From NCBI RefSeq assembly GCF_017310505.1, contig NZ_CP065957.1:1550001-1614000 (forward strand): 64,000 nucleotides of DNA, given 5' to 3'. The notes below the pieces were generated by a model. It had not been told where the DNA came from. It saw only the letters and a list, made by a program, of their open reading frames with translations, and did no database searches. Position numbers and translations under genes: made by a program. This document shows, one piece after another, positions 8,517 to 17,772 of this stretch. The DNA is from Methylacidiphilum caldifontis. GTDB taxonomy: Bacteria > Verrucomicrobiota > Verrucomicrobiia > Methylacidiphilales > Methylacidiphilaceae. The first letter of the stretch is position 1. Each line of letters opens with the position of its first letter.

Positions 8517-9002
8517 TCAAGATTTGATGAGATTTTCGAGTTGCGCTATTTCATCTCTAATTGTAGCTGCTTCTTCATAATTTTCTTGAGCGACTGCCTT
8601 TTTCAAATCTTCTTGAAGGCGCTTGATTTTAGACTGGTAAAACTGAGCTTTTGCAAACTTCTTTGGAGTTTTCCCCTTATGCACTACTCCTTTGTGCATA
8701 TCTTTGAGTATGGTTTCAATGATTTCAGAAAAAGTTTGATAGCAAGCTGGACAGCCCAGTCGACCTGTTTTCTTGAAATCTGTTTGAGTAAATCCACATT
8801 GAGGACAACTCAGCTCTCCTTCGTGAGCGAGAGGTTTAGATGAATCTTCTCCTAGTAGCATATCCGTAAGGGAGAAGGCCATTGAATCGGATATGCCTTT
8901 TTCCTTGGCGCATTTTTCACAAAGATCGATCTTCTGCATTTTTTCGCCCACAATTTGGGTCAGATGAACAGTAGCTACTTCATTACAAAAAGCGCATTTC
9001 AT
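8517..9002 (-). CDS. mcsA: McsA-like zinc-finger protein with UVR motif
   Basis: The 161-residue protein has four CxxC pairs (C3/C6, C28/C31, C66/C69, C84/C87) and a C-terminal UvrB/UvrC-type motif (YEEAATIRDEIAQLENLI). This is the layout of McsA, the zinc-binding activator of the protein-arginine kinase McsB in Firmicutes. In Bacillus, mcsA sits in the operon ctsR-mcsA-mcsB-clpC; here mcsB and clpC are adjacent at 46.3-49.9 kb, while mcsA stands alone about 40 kb away and no ctsR is visible. The presence of McsB and ClpC in the same genome supports the assignment over a generic UVR-domain protein. Confidence 0.82.
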   Translation of the reverse strand: MKCAFCNEVATVHLTQIVGEKMQKIDLCEKCAKEKGISDSMAFSLTDMLLGEDSSKPLAHEGELSCPQCGFTQTDFKKTGRLGCPACYQTFSEIIETILKDMHKGVVHKGKTPKKFAKAQFYQSKIKRLQEDLKKAVAQENYEEAATIRDEIAQLENLIKS

Positions 9003-9103
9003 AATAGTAGATAATATCTTAAAAATTGTTTATAAAAAAGAGACAAAAATTCAAATCTTCACTATAAACATACCTAAATTTAGAAGAGTTAAAAACTTTT
9101 CCT

Positions 9104-9979
9104 CTAACTCGGATAAATTTCAACACCCGTTCTTTGGGTAAGCTCCCTGAATTTTTTTATAAGCAAAAGAGTTATCTCCCCAGGTAATCTTTTACCGATT
9201 GATCTTCCATCGACTTCAATGACGGGAGCAATTTCAGCACCGGTTCCGGTAATAAAAACTTCTTCCGATGTCCAGATATCATAAAGTATCATTTCTTTTT
9301 CTTCCGTTTTTAGGCCAAGCTCTTTAGACAGTCTGAGTATTGTTTCCCGAGTTATACCAGGCAATAATCCGGCTGATAGGGGAGGAGTCATGACTGTCGA
9401 GTTTTTAATGATAAAGATGTTTTCAGAAGTACATTCGGTGATTTGGTCAAGTTGGTTAAGCATCAGCCCTTCATCGGCTCCAGAAAGGTTGGCTTCAATT
9501 TTTGCAAGAATTTTGTTGAGATAATTGAGGGATTTTATCGCTGGACTGACGGAAGAATGAGAAGGAATGCGAGTGGATACGGTTCTGATTTTTAAGCCTT
9601 GTTGATAAATTTTGGGATTGTAGAGAGAAATCTTGTCGGCGATAATAAAAATGGTGGGTTTGTGACAGTGTAAAGGATTAAGCCCAAGATCACCTACCCC
9701 CCGAGTAACCACGACTCGGATATAACCATCTTCTATTTCATTTTGCCTACATGTTTCAAGAATGGCTTCCGAGCATTCCTGAGGGGATAGAGGAATAGAT
9801 AGGTTTATGGCTTTTGCGGAATAAAAAAGTCTTTCAATATGTCGTTCCAAGAGGAATACTCTTCGGTTATAAGCCCTTATTCCTTCAAATACTCCATCTC
9901 CATAGAGAAGTCCATGGTCGAAGACTGAAATTTTAGCTTCTTCTTTTGGATAAAAAAGACCATCAATATAAATTTTCAT
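9104..9979 (-). CDS. ilvE: Branched-chain-amino-acid aminotransferase (class IV)
   Basis: The 291-residue PLP enzyme belongs to fold-type IV aminotransferases. Evidence: FDHGLLYGDGVFEGIRAYNRR near the N-terminus; SLNYLNKILAK with the PLP-binding Lys; ECTSENIFII; and GLLPGITRETIL for the phosphate site. It probably catalyses the last transamination in Val, Leu and Ile synthesis. D-amino-acid transaminase and aminodeoxychorismate lyase share this fold, but the YGDGVFEGIRAY segment favours IlvE. It stands alone, with about 100 nt on its downstream side and 60 nt on its upstream side. Confidence 0.88.
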   Translation of the reverse strand: MKIYIDGLFYPKEEAKISVFDHGLLYGDGVFEGIRAYNRRVFLLERHIERLFYSAKAINLSIPLSPQECSEAILETCRQNEIEDGYIRVVVTRGVGDLGLNPLHCHKPTIFIIADKISLYNPKIYQQGLKIRTVSTRIPSHSSVSPAIKSLNYLNKILAKIEANLSGADEGLMLNQLDQITECTSENIFIIKNSTVMTPPLSAGLLPGITRETILRLSKELGLKTEEKEMILYDIWTSEEVFITGTGAEIAPVIEVDGRSIGKRLPGEITLLLIKKFRELTQRTGVEIYPS

Positions 9980-10042
9980 GACAACTTTCCTCGTTTAAAT
10001 TTCTTGTTTAGAACGTTAGAGATTATTTCGCATAGCTGTTGG

Positions 10043-10732
10043 TTAGTTTGAAATATTACTTTCAATTTCAGTCAGTTTTCCATTGCTGAGCAGCAGTTGT
10101 TTATCTCCCAAACAAGCAATTTCTTTTTCATGAGTTACAAGAATGAGGGTTTTGTTTTTTTCTTTTTGAATGGAGAGCAGAAGATTAACAATCTGCTTTC
10201 CCGTTTCTTCATCAAGGTTGCCGGTAGGTTCATCAGCGAGGATTATCGAAGGATCGTTTCTTAAGGCTCGAGCTATAGCTACCCTTTGTTGTTCACCTCC
10301 TGAAAGCTCGTTTGGTCGATGATGAATTCTTTTTTCAAGGCCAACGGCTTCTAAAAGTTCGGTTGCCTTTTTCCTATCCCCTTTTCCAAGAATTAAAGCG
10401 GGAAGATCCACATTTTCCAACGCTGAAAGTTCAGGCAGTAAGTAATACGATTGGAAAACAAATCCAACGGTTTCCGCTCTCCATCTTGCGAGTGTCTTGG
10501 AAGAAAACTGGGATATATTTTGACCACGGAACAGGATTATACCCTTATCAGGTTTTTCCAAGCCTCCAAGAAGCTGAAGCAATGTCGTTTTCCCGGATCC
10601 TGATGCCCCTTGGATAGTTATAAAAAGACCTTCTTCGAATCGGACATAAAGCTTAGAAAAGACTTCAATACGACTCGATCCAAGAACATAAGACTTGTTG
10701 ATCGCATGAGCTTCCAGGACATAATCATTCAT
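10043..10732 (-). CDS. lolD: ABC transporter ATP-binding protein, LolD type
   Basis: The 229-residue ATPase shows Walker [12 protein letters not shown], the signature [15 protein letters not shown], Walker [13 protein letters not shown] and the switch His in LVTHE. Its size and partner, an FtsX-type permease, fit LolD, which powers release of lipoproteins from the inner membrane for transfer to the outer membrane. It overlaps the end of the permease gene by 8 nt, so it is translated from the same message. MacB-type or FtsE-type roles are alternatives; no LolA or LolB is nearby. Confidence 0.88.
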   Translation of the reverse strand: MNDYVLEAHAINKSYVLGSSRIEVFSKLYVRFEEGLFITIQGASGSGKTTLLQLLGGLEKPDKGIILFRGQNISQFSSKTLARWRAETVGFVFQSYYLLPELSALENVDLPALILGKGDRKKATELLEAVGLEKRIHHRPNELSGGEQQRVAIARALRNDPSIILADEPTGNLDEETGKQIVNLLLSIQKEKNKTLILVTHEKEIACLGDKQLLLSNGKLTEIESNISN

Positions 10733-11975
10733 AACGAAGAGCTTTAGACGGGGTCAGTTTGGCTGCATTCATTGCTGGAATCCATGCAGCCAACACACAA
10801 ATACTCATAGCACCGAAGCTAATCCCAGCAATGAGAAGAGGATCTATTTCCATAGGTATTTTTGCGAAATGATACACATCAGCTGAAAAAAGGTCTATGC
10901 CTAAATGCCTACCAATAAAATCCCTGAAACTATTTCTATAATAAAGAGCCAGACTTGCTATAATGAGTCCTAAAAAAGTTCCACAGATCCCGACGATCAG
11001 TCCATGCAGAATAAAGATGGAAAGGACTTGATCGTCTCTGGCTCCAAGGGCTTTAAGAAGGCCGATCTCTTTGCTTTTCTGGACAGTAATGGTGATTAAT
11101 GTGCTGCATAAACCAAAAGCGGCAACAATGATGATGAAAAAGAGGATGAAAGTCATGGCTATGCGTTCGATGGCTATGGCTGAAAAAAGGGGTTTATTCT
11201 GATCTATCCATGTTAGGGCTTCTATGGGGGGAAGAAGCCGGAGGTTTAGTCGTTCTTTGACTTTAGTTGCGGCAAGGGGATTTTTTATTCGGATAGAAAT
11301 ACCATGAACCCCGTTGCCAAGGCTATAGAGATATTGCGCATTGGCTAAGGAAGTTATAAAGTAGCTTGAATCATATTCATAGAGGCCTGTTCGAAAAATC
11401 CCTGTAATGGTAAATTCAGAAGGTAAAATAGTTGTTTGTTTGCCTTTTTGAAAGTTGTCTCTAAAAGCTTGAAAATGCCTGGGAGCATAAATAAGGACCT
11501 TGTCTCCCAAATAAGCGTCACTGTGTTTTGCCCATTCTTCTCCAACTATGACTGATTCTCCTTCCAAATCATAACTGCCAGCAATAAGAAACTTTTTTAT
11601 CGGTATAACTTTTTCCTCCATATCAAGGTTTATTCCACGCAAAATCGGTGTCGTAATTCGACTTGCATATTCAACCATTACGGGTCCACTTACAAATGGA
11701 GCAGCGCCTGTCACAAGGGGGTCTTTTTCAGCTAAATCTATTAAGTTTTGAGGACGAGTAAGAATTTCCCCATTAGAAATAATTAAATGGGCATTGAATC
11801 CAATTATCTTCTTTTCAAGCTCATGGCTAAATCCAGCCATGACAGAAAGAACTATGACCAGTACGGCTACTCCAAGGCTAACTCCCAGTACGGACAGTAG
11901 GGTAATGACCGAAACAAAACTTCTTCTGGGTCTCAAATAACGAAGGGCTAGAAAAAGACTGAAAGGCAAAGGCAT
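10725..11975 (-). CDS. Lipoprotein-releasing permease, LolC/LolE type
   Basis: The 416-residue membrane protein has one N-terminal transmembrane segment (about 20-45, starting after YLRPRRSFVSV), a large periplasmic domain (about 50-265), and three C-terminal segments from about 270. These contain the FtsX-family sequence KSKEIGLLKALGARDDQVLSIF. It ends with the typical [13 protein letters not shown]. LolC/LolE subunits have this length and arrangement. Only one permease gene is present, so the transporter may be a homodimer (LolF-like) or pair with a distant subunit. It is the first gene of the pair with lolD. Confidence 0.87.
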   Translation of the reverse strand: MPLPFSLFLALRYLRPRRSFVSVITLLSVLGVSLGVAVLVIVLSVMAGFSHELEKKIIGFNAHLIISNGEILTRPQNLIDLAEKDPLVTGAAPFVSGPVMVEYASRITTPILRGINLDMEEKVIPIKKFLIAGSYDLEGESVIVGEEWAKHSDAYLGDKVLIYAPRHFQAFRDNFQKGKQTTILPSEFTITGIFRTGLYEYDSSYFITSLANAQYLYSLGNGVHGISIRIKNPLAATKVKERLNLRLLPPIEALTWIDQNKPLFSAIAIERIAMTFILFFIIIVAAFGLCSTLITITVQKSKEIGLLKALGARDDQVLSIFILHGLIVGICGTFLGLIIASLALYYRNSFRDFIGRHLGIDLFSADVYHFAKIPMEIDPLLIAGISFGAMSICVLAAWIPAMNAAKLTPSKALRYE

Positions 11976-12015
11976 AGCTCCTTTTTTTTGTTATGAAAAA
12001 AAATATAGGATTGAT

Positions 12016-12873
12016 TTATTTTTTCTCTAATCCTTTTCTAAGGACATTCGCTTTATTCAGCAATTCAAGAAGAGCTTTTTCATCTCCAGTTTGCAAAATT
12101 TCTAAGGCTTCTTCAAAATCCATGATGAATTTTTTCCCCGCTTCACATATGGATTGACGATTAGTCAGAAGGATCGATTTCCATAAATTTGGACAACCTG
12201 AAGCGATCCGAGTTATATCTCTGAACCCGGGTCCAGCTAGAGCCAAGCTTTTCAAGCTGACCGATTTCATGAGTACGGCTGATAAAAGATGAGGCAAATG
12301 GCTAATTTCAGAAACAAGGGCATCATGTTCTTCAGCTGAGAGGTTGATGGTTTTTGATCCAAGCTTTTCCCAGAGAGTTTTGACACAGTGGAGTGTTTCG
12401 GAACAAGCATGGAGTCCTGGAGTAAGGATAGTTATTGATCCATCAAATAGTTTGCTATTTGAAGACTCAAATCCAGACTTTTCACTTCCAGCCATGGGGT
12501 GACTGCCTATCCATTCTACTTTATCAGCTAAAATCGATTGGAATAATCTGATCACTTCCTTTTTTATGCTGGTAACATCGGTAACTATGGTTTCAGGTCC
12601 CAGATAATCCTTTATCTCAAGCAAGATAGATTCTAAGACTTCAAAAGGAACACAGAGAATGACTAGGTCTGATCCTTCAACAGAAAGGCCAAAATGATTA
12701 TAAAGGTTAGCCTTTAATCCTGATTTTGTTAAAAGATTCAATTCATCATCCCTTGCTCCAATCGCAAGGTTTTTACATAGGGCTCTTTCTATGCAGGCTT
12801 TAGCAATTGAGCCTCCAATCAGTCCTGGTCCAATAACAGTGATTTTGTTTAAAGGGAAAAGCTTTGCTTTCAC
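12016..12873 (-). CDS. tyrA: Prephenate/arogenate dehydrogenase
   Basis: The 285-residue protein opens with a dinucleotide-binding motif ([14 protein letters not shown]) and contains the family hallmark [14 protein letters not shown] and the helical dimerisation half ([25 protein letters not shown]). It makes 4-hydroxyphenylpyruvate or tyrosine by oxidative decarboxylation; prephenate versus arogenate cannot be separated by eye. It has no ACT or chorismate mutase domain. Its start overlaps the end of hisC by 4 nt (ATGA type), so the two are translationally coupled, suggesting that the HisC-like enzyme also transaminates aromatic keto acids. Confidence 0.93.
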   Translation of the reverse strand: MKAKLFPLNKITVIGPGLIGGSIAKACIERALCKNLAIGARDDELNLLTKSGLKANLYNHFGLSVEGSDLVILCVPFEVLESILLEIKDYLGPETIVTDVTSIKKEVIRLFQSILADKVEWIGSHPMAGSEKSGFESSNSKLFDGSITILTPGLHACSETLHCVKTLWEKLGSKTINLSAEEHDALVSEISHLPHLLSAVLMKSVSLKSLALAGPGFRDITRIASGCPNLWKSILLTNRQSICEAGKKFIMDFEEALEILQTGDEKALLELLNKANVLRKGLEKK

Positions 12874-13994
12874 TTCGATTTTATGTTTTTGAGGGAATAT
12901 AGAGCCACAGGAAGCTCTTCTAAAAGCCGTGAAAGCTGATCAGCCGTTCCAATTGTTATCCTTATCCATTCGGCTAATCCATAACTTTTCATGGGTCTGA
13001 TGATAATTCCTTTTTTAAGGAGCTCATGGAAAATAAAATCTCCATCCCCCACATGAACAAGGATAAAGTTGGCACTTGAAGGAATAAAGCGTAGCCCTAA
13101 CTGGCAAAAGGCCTCTTCTAGCCTTTTTTTGCCCTCTTCAGTGATTTTTAAAGTGGACAGCTTGTGCTGGTTGTCTTCTAGGCTAGCTCTGGCGGCTAGC
13201 TGGGCAAGACTGTTTGTATTAAAAGGCTGCCTAGCTCTTTCTAAGAAGCAGCAAACACTCTTTGAAGCCACCCCATAACCTATCCTTAAGCCTGCTAAGC
13301 CATACATCTTTGAAAAAGTGCGCAAGATAACAATGTTTTCTTTTTGTTTAACAAAGGAAAGGGTCTGAGGTGGGTCAGCAACAAAATCGATGTAAGCCTC
13401 GTCTAGGGCAACAACCACTTCACCCGGTACTTTATCTAAAAATTCGTACAATTCTTCGTTGGGAACTCTTGTCCCCGTAGGATTATTAGGATTGGCGATA
13501 AAAATAAGTTTGGTTTTGGGGCTGATTGCATTTAGAATCGCTTTAAGATCATGATTAAAAGCGCAGTCTTCGACTTCTTTAAAACGAACCCCAAAGAGTT
13601 CTGCCATCAATTTGTAGACTGCAAAGGCATATTTAGAAAAAAGGACTTCATCTTCATCACTCGTTGCGAACACATGGAACAGAAGCTCAATAATTTCGTT
13701 TGATCCGTTCCCTATAACAATATTTTCTACTCCAATATCCAGATGGCTAGCTAGAGCTTTTTTGAGGTAATAGCCGTTACCATCAGGATAAAGATGGATC
13801 TGGCGAAGATATTTTGTAAGGGCATTTAACGCAAGTGGGGATGGACCAAGAGGGTTTTCATTAGATGCTAGTTTTATAATTTGGGAAGGACTGAAACCAT
13901 ACTCTCTTGCAAGCTCCTCGATCGGTTTGCCTGGTTCATAAGGAACGAGCTTTTGAAGAGAAGGATTGATCTGAGATAGAATTTTGTTTGTCAT
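12870..13994 (-). CDS. hisC: Histidinol-phosphate/aromatic aminotransferase
   Basis: The 374-residue fold-type I PLP enzyme shows [14 protein letters not shown] at the N-terminus, [16 protein letters not shown] and the PLP Lys in [17 protein letters not shown], all typical of HisC. In histidine synthesis it converts imidazole-acetol phosphate to histidinol phosphate. Location upstream of and overlapping tyrA suggests an additional or main role in tyrosine/phenylalanine transamination, as is common for HisC homologues. The other histidine gene in the window, hisD, is 36 kb away. Confidence 0.92.
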   Translation of the reverse strand: MTNKILSQINPSLQKLVPYEPGKPIEELAREYGFSPSQIIKLASNENPLGPSPLALNALTKYLRQIHLYPDGNGYYLKKALASHLDIGVENIVIGNGSNEIIELLFHVFATSDEDEVLFSKYAFAVYKLMAELFGVRFKEVEDCAFNHDLKAILNAISPKTKLIFIANPNNPTGTRVPNEELYEFLDKVPGEVVVALDEAYIDFVADPPQTLSFVKQKENIVILRTFSKMYGLAGLRIGYGVASKSVCCFLERARQPFNTNSLAQLAARASLEDNQHKLSTLKITEEGKKRLEEAFCQLGLRFIPSSANFILVHVGDGDFIFHELLKKGIIIRPMKSYGLAEWIRITIGTADQLSRLLEELPVALYSLKNIKSK

Positions 13995-14153
13995 TGTTTT
14001 GTGTGTTCCTCATCAAAAGATTGATTGCCCGTTTTTCTTCGTCATTGCTACATCATTTATTCTGAGTGAGATCAACAATATCTTTTCTCAACCGTTGAGA
14101 GAAAGTATACTTATTTAGCATGTTGAAGGATATTTCTCAAGAAGACTTCAACA

Positions 14154-14615
14154 TTAACTCTTTTGGGAGTTCTGTTTTAGCTCTTGTATACGGAGTATTT
14201 CAAAGAGCTGTAGGGTAAATTTCTCGATCATGTTCAATGCTTGGCTAGGAGGAAGCCGGTCGACATCGGCAATTTGCCAAAAAAGACATCTCTTTTCCCA
14301 TCCTGGATAAAGCTTTCTTAGGGCTTCCTTATGTTCCTCTTCTCGAAGAGCGATCCTTAAAGAAGCCTTTTCGAGGTCTTTAATAGTGAGCTGAATGGGA
14401 TCTGTTCCAGCAAGATGTAATGGGATGTTTTTTCCAATGAGTGCTTCCTTGACATAAGGAGAAAGAAATCCAGGGACTTTCGATGCGGCTATTCCCCTTG
14501 AAAAGGCTTCCCATGGGAGAGAGCATCGAAGTGCATAGAAATTGAAAAGAGCTTGGGCAAAACGACTCCTATAAATATTTCCAGTACATATAAATAAAAT
14601 TAATTTTTTTTGCAT
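14154..14615 (-). CDS. Low-molecular-weight phosphatase family protein, atypical
   Basis: The 153-residue protein carries the P-loop C10-T-G-N-I-Y-R16, the Cx5R signature of low-molecular-weight protein tyrosine phosphatases and related arsenate reductases, followed by SRFAQALF. The Asp-Pro general-acid loop expected around residue 125 is not clear: ADVDRLPPS appears there without the DP pair. Enzyme activity is therefore uncertain. It could dephosphorylate proteins, arginine phosphate (YwlE type) or small substrates. It is divergent from nuoB with 107 nt between them. Confidence 0.75.
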   Translation of the reverse strand: MQKKLILFICTGNIYRSRFAQALFNFYALRCSLPWEAFSRGIAASKVPGFLSPYVKEALIGKNIPLHLAGTDPIQLTIKDLEKASLRIALREEEHKEALRKLYPGWEKRCLFWQIADVDRLPPSQALNMIEKFTLQLFEILRIQELKQNSQKS

Positions 14616-14722
14616 CGCTATTCTTATTAAAAAAGTTAAAAAAAAGAAGAAAAGATGACTCCTAAAAAGTATTCCTTCTTTTTTCTTGATAGAATAATTT
14701 TTTTTAATTTAGTTTAATTGGT

Positions 14723-15235
14723 ATGGCGCAGACAAAAACACTGACTTTCAACTCCCCTATCGAAGGTGATGTTGTCGTTACTCGACTGGATGCAGCAATT
14801 AATTGGATGAGAAAAAATTCGTTATGGCCAATGCCTATGGGGTTAGCTTGCTGTGCCATCGAATTAATGGCATCGGCATGTGCACGATTTGATATTTCAC
14901 GGTTTGGTGCAGAAGTCATGCGATTTTCTCCTAGACAGTGCGATGTTATGATTGTTGCAGGAACGGTGACCTATAAAATGGCTTATTCAGTAAAAAGAAT
15001 ATACGAGCAGATGCCTGATCCAAAGTGGGTAATATCGATGGGGGCGTGTGCATCAAGTGGGGGAATGTATAGGAGTTATTCTGTCCTGCAGGGTATCGAT
15101 CAACTTATTCCTGTTGATGTCTATGTTTCTGGCTGTCCACCTCGACCAGAAGCTCTGCTTGATGCTTTGATCAAGCTTCAGGAAAAAATTGATAGGGAAG
15201 CTTCTTTACGTCATTTAAAACAGCCTACGGCATAA
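14723..15235 (+). CDS. nuoB: NADH-quinone oxidoreductase subunit B
   Basis: The 170-residue NuoB carries the N2 [4Fe-4S] ligands in the expected pattern: the adjacent pair C43-C44 ([11 protein letters not shown]), C109 (MGACASSGG) and C138 ([16 protein letters not shown]). This subunit passes electrons to quinone at the junction with the membrane arm. It is the first gene of nuoBCDEFGH; nuoA, which normally precedes it, is absent, and the upstream gene runs the other way. The A/T-rich 107-nt gap upstream must hold the promoter; a TTGATA at 14686 is a possible -35, but no matching -10 is clear. Confidence 0.97.
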   Translation: MAQTKTLTFNSPIEGDVVVTRLDAAINWMRKNSLWPMPMGLACCAIELMASACARFDISRFGAEVMRFSPRQCDVMIVAGTVTYKMAYSVKRIYEQMPDPKWVISMGACASSGGMYRSYSVLQGIDQLIPVDVYVSGCPPRPEALLDALIKLQEKIDREASLRHLKQPTA

Positions 15236-15271
15236 GAAATTTATAAGGGAAGGGGAACAATTGTTAATATT

Positions 15272-15916
15272 ATGCCAGTTTTATCTTTACCTTTAGCAGA
15301 AGAATTACAGAAGGTTTTTAATATTAAGCTGTTGGAAGTTAAAGAGTTTAGGGGAGAGTGGACCCTGACGATTGATTTATCTGTCATTCAACAGGTTGCT
15401 AGGTATTTAAAAGAAGAAAAGGGGTTTGATCTTCTTCTCGATATTTCCGGAGTCGATCATTGGGGTGAAGAACCCAGGTTTGAAGTGGTATATCATTTTT
15501 ATAATTTGCAAAAGGCCACTCTTTTAAGAATTAAGGGCAGGGTCACTGAATCCAATCCCATTGTCCCCACTCTGTCTTTTATCTATCCCACGGCTAATTG
15601 GCATGAAAGGGAAGCCTACGATATGTTTGGTATTATTTTCGAAGGACATCCCGATTTGCGTCGAATTCTGATGTGGGAGGGCTATCCTTATTTTCCTCTA
15701 AGAAAAGACTTTCCTGTAGAAGGGAAGGAAACGGATCAAAGTCCTGTTGCCTTTGCCAAGGCCGCTCCCTTGGATGGAGGACCTTTTGTAGCTCGTCCAG
15801 CAGCACTTAGCGTTGAGAGGGAGCCAAGGGCCATTGAAAATGAAGAACTTTTAGAGGAACTTGAAGAGTTGAAAGAACAAGAAAATCTGACTCTACCTTA
15901 TAAAGAAAAGGAATAA
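15272..15916 (+). CDS. nuoC: NADH-quinone oxidoreductase subunit C
   Basis: The 214-residue NuoC (30-kDa subunit) supports the quinone-binding NuoD in the peripheral arm. Recognisable parts are LLDISGVDHWGEEPRFEVVYHFYN and the signature HEREAYDMFGIIFEGHPDLRRIL followed by PLRKDFPVEGKE. After residue 165 there is an acidic, Glu-rich tail of about 45 residues not needed for the fold. It is separated from nuoD by one base. NuoC and NuoD are separate genes here, unlike the fused E. coli protein. Confidence 0.96.
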   Translation: MPVLSLPLAEELQKVFNIKLLEVKEFRGEWTLTIDLSVIQQVARYLKEEKGFDLLLDISGVDHWGEEPRFEVVYHFYNLQKATLLRIKGRVTESNPIVPTLSFIYPTANWHEREAYDMFGIIFEGHPDLRRILMWEGYPYFPLRKDFPVEGKETDQSPVAFAKAAPLDGGPFVARPAALSVEREPRAIENEELLEELEELKEQENLTLPYKEKE

Positions 15917-15917
15917 T

Positions 15918-17174
15918 ATGGCTGAGAGTTTGACCAAAGAAGTTCGAATTGAAGTTCCAGATACAGCTGAGCTTCTAAGAAGGGCCGAAGAAGTTTCCGG
16001 AGCTCCTGAAGGGGAAAGACTTATTCTCAACATGGGACCTTCCCATCCGAGTACTCACGGTGTGTTTCAGCTTATACTTGAAATGGATGGGGAGATTATC
16101 ACAAAGGCTATTCCTGAAGTTGGTTACTTGCACAGGGGGGATGAGAAGATAGCCGAAAATATGCAGTACAATCAATTTGTTCCGTATACCGACAGGTTGG
16201 ACTATCTTGCCCCTCTTGCTAATAATGTGGTTTATGCTTGTGCTGTAGAAAAACTGTTGGGATGGGACATTCCTCCACGTGCGAAAGTAATCCGGGTTAT
16301 TTGTGCTGAAATTGCAAGAATTTCCTCACACTTGATGGGGCTTGGGGCTTATGCCATGGATTGTGGAGCGGTCTCCGTATTCTTGTACACTTTTACGGAA
16401 AGAGAAAAAATCTATTCTCTAATTGAAGAACTTACGGGAGCTCGTTTTACAACAACTTATACTAGAATAGGGGGATTAACAAGAGACATTCCTCCAGGAT
16501 GGACAGAAAAACTCAAGGATTTTATCAAACAATTCTTGCCCAAAATCGATGAAATTGAAGGGCTATTAACGAAAAACAAGATATTTGTAGACCGGACGCA
16601 AAATATTGGGATCATCACTAAAGAAGATGCGATCGACTATGGGCTGACTGGACCAAACTTGAGGGGCAGTGGAGTAGATCATGACTTAAGGAAAAAGAAT
16701 CCTTATCTGGGGTATGAAAAATATGATTTTGAAGTTCCCCTAGGTAGTGTTGGAGATTGCTTTGATAGATATCTTGTGAGGATAGAGGAGATGAGGCAAA
16801 GTTGTAGGATATTAGAACAAGCCTTGGCCGATATTCCTACAGGACCTATCGCTGTGGATGAACCTAGAGGATATCTTCCTCCCAAGTCTTCGGTTTTAAC
16901 GAAGATGGAAGAGCTCATACAACACTTTATTATTGTTACCCAGGGAGTCGATGCACCCCCCGGAGAAGTGTATTTTGGAGGGGAAAATCCCAAAGGGGAG
17001 CTGGGCTTTTATATTGTAAGTAAAGGAGGAGGTGTCCCTTACCGGTTAAAAATACATTCTCCTTCATTTGTAAATTTAAGCATATTGCCCAAAATCCTTC
17101 CTGGCCATCTTTTAAGCGATATCGTAGCCATTCTTGGAAGTCTAGATTTTGTGATGGGAGAATGCGACAGATAG
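15918..17174 (+). CDS. nuoD: NADH-quinone oxidoreductase subunit D
   Basis: The 418-residue NuoD (49-kDa subunit) contains NMGPSHPSTHGVFQL near the N-terminus, which includes the quinone-contacting His, then YLHRGDEKIAE, RISSHLMGLGAYAMD and the C-terminal LGSLDFVMGECDR. With NuoB it forms the quinone reduction site. About 30 residues before the conserved start form an acidic extension. The start codon follows the nuoC stop by one base, consistent with coupled translation. Confidence 0.97.
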   Translation: MAESLTKEVRIEVPDTAELLRRAEEVSGAPEGERLILNMGPSHPSTHGVFQLILEMDGEIITKAIPEVGYLHRGDEKIAENMQYNQFVPYTDRLDYLAPLANNVVYACAVEKLLGWDIPPRAKVIRVICAEIARISSHLMGLGAYAMDCGAVSVFLYTFTEREKIYSLIEELTGARFTTTYTRIGGLTRDIPPGWTEKLKDFIKQFLPKIDEIEGLLTKNKIFVDRTQNIGIITKEDAIDYGLTGPNLRGSGVDHDLRKKNPYLGYEKYDFEVPLGSVGDCFDRYLVRIEEMRQSCRILEQALADIPTGPIAVDEPRGYLPPKSSVLTKMEELIQHFIIVTQGVDAPPGEVYFGGENPKGELGFYIVSKGGGVPYRLKIHSPSFVNLSILPKILPGHLLSDIVAILGSLDFVMGECDR

Positions 17175-17236
17175 AAAGAAGAAGGTTATTTTACTATTAA
17201 AAGGTTACTTTGCTTTCAGGAAGATAACAAAACAAA

Positions 17237-17758
17237 ATGAATACGGTTGAGAAAGAACTACCCCAATTAGATCAAGAATTCATCGATGAGGTTAATAAAA
17301 TAATAAGCCAATATCCAGTTTCCAAAAGGAGTGCTTCTCTGCCTTTACTTCATTTATGGCAGGAACACTTTGGCTATGTGTCTAAAGAGGCTGTGGAATG
17401 GATCGCCCAAAAATTGGAATTAGAACCCATAGCTGTTGAAGAAATTGCAACCTTTTATCCTATGATTCGTCATAGGCCACTTGGAAAATACCAATTTAAA
17501 GTATGTCGGACCCTTTCTTGTGCCTTGGCTGGGAGCTACCAGCTTTTCGAACATATCAAGAAAAGCTGCAATGCTTGTAATGAAGTGGATCATAATATTT
17601 ATCAGAGCTCGGATGGTCAATTTTCGGTTGAATTTGTCGAATGTCTTGCCGCTTGTGGAAATGCTCCCGTAATGATGATCAATGAAGAGGAATGGATGAA
17701 TGTCACCAAAGACAAAATTAATGAGATACTTCCGGAGTTAAGCAAGAAACAAAATTAA
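17237..17758 (+). CDS. nuoE: NADH-quinone oxidoreductase subunit E
   Basis: The 173-residue NuoE (24-kDa subunit) has an N-terminal helical bundle and a thioredoxin-like [2Fe-2S] domain with ligands in C-R-T-L-S-C and C-L-A-A-C-G, the usual Cx4C and Cx3C pairs (N1a cluster). With NuoF it forms the NADH-oxidising module. A 62-nt gap separates it from nuoD, and nuoF follows after 14 nt. Confidence 0.96.
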   Translation: MNTVEKELPQLDQEFIDEVNKIISQYPVSKRSASLPLLHLWQEHFGYVSKEAVEWIAQKLELEPIAVEEIATFYPMIRHRPLGKYQFKVCRTLSCALAGSYQLFEHIKKSCNACNEVDHNIYQSSDGQFSVEFVECLAACGNAPVMMINEEEWMNVTKDKINEILPELSKKQN

Positions 17759-17772
17759 GAGGAGTTTTGCCC

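Noticed and set aside
17767-17772. TTG start two codons upstream for nuoF
   Set aside because: It would leave only 2 nt from the AGAGGAG site; the ATG at 17773 has proper spacing.
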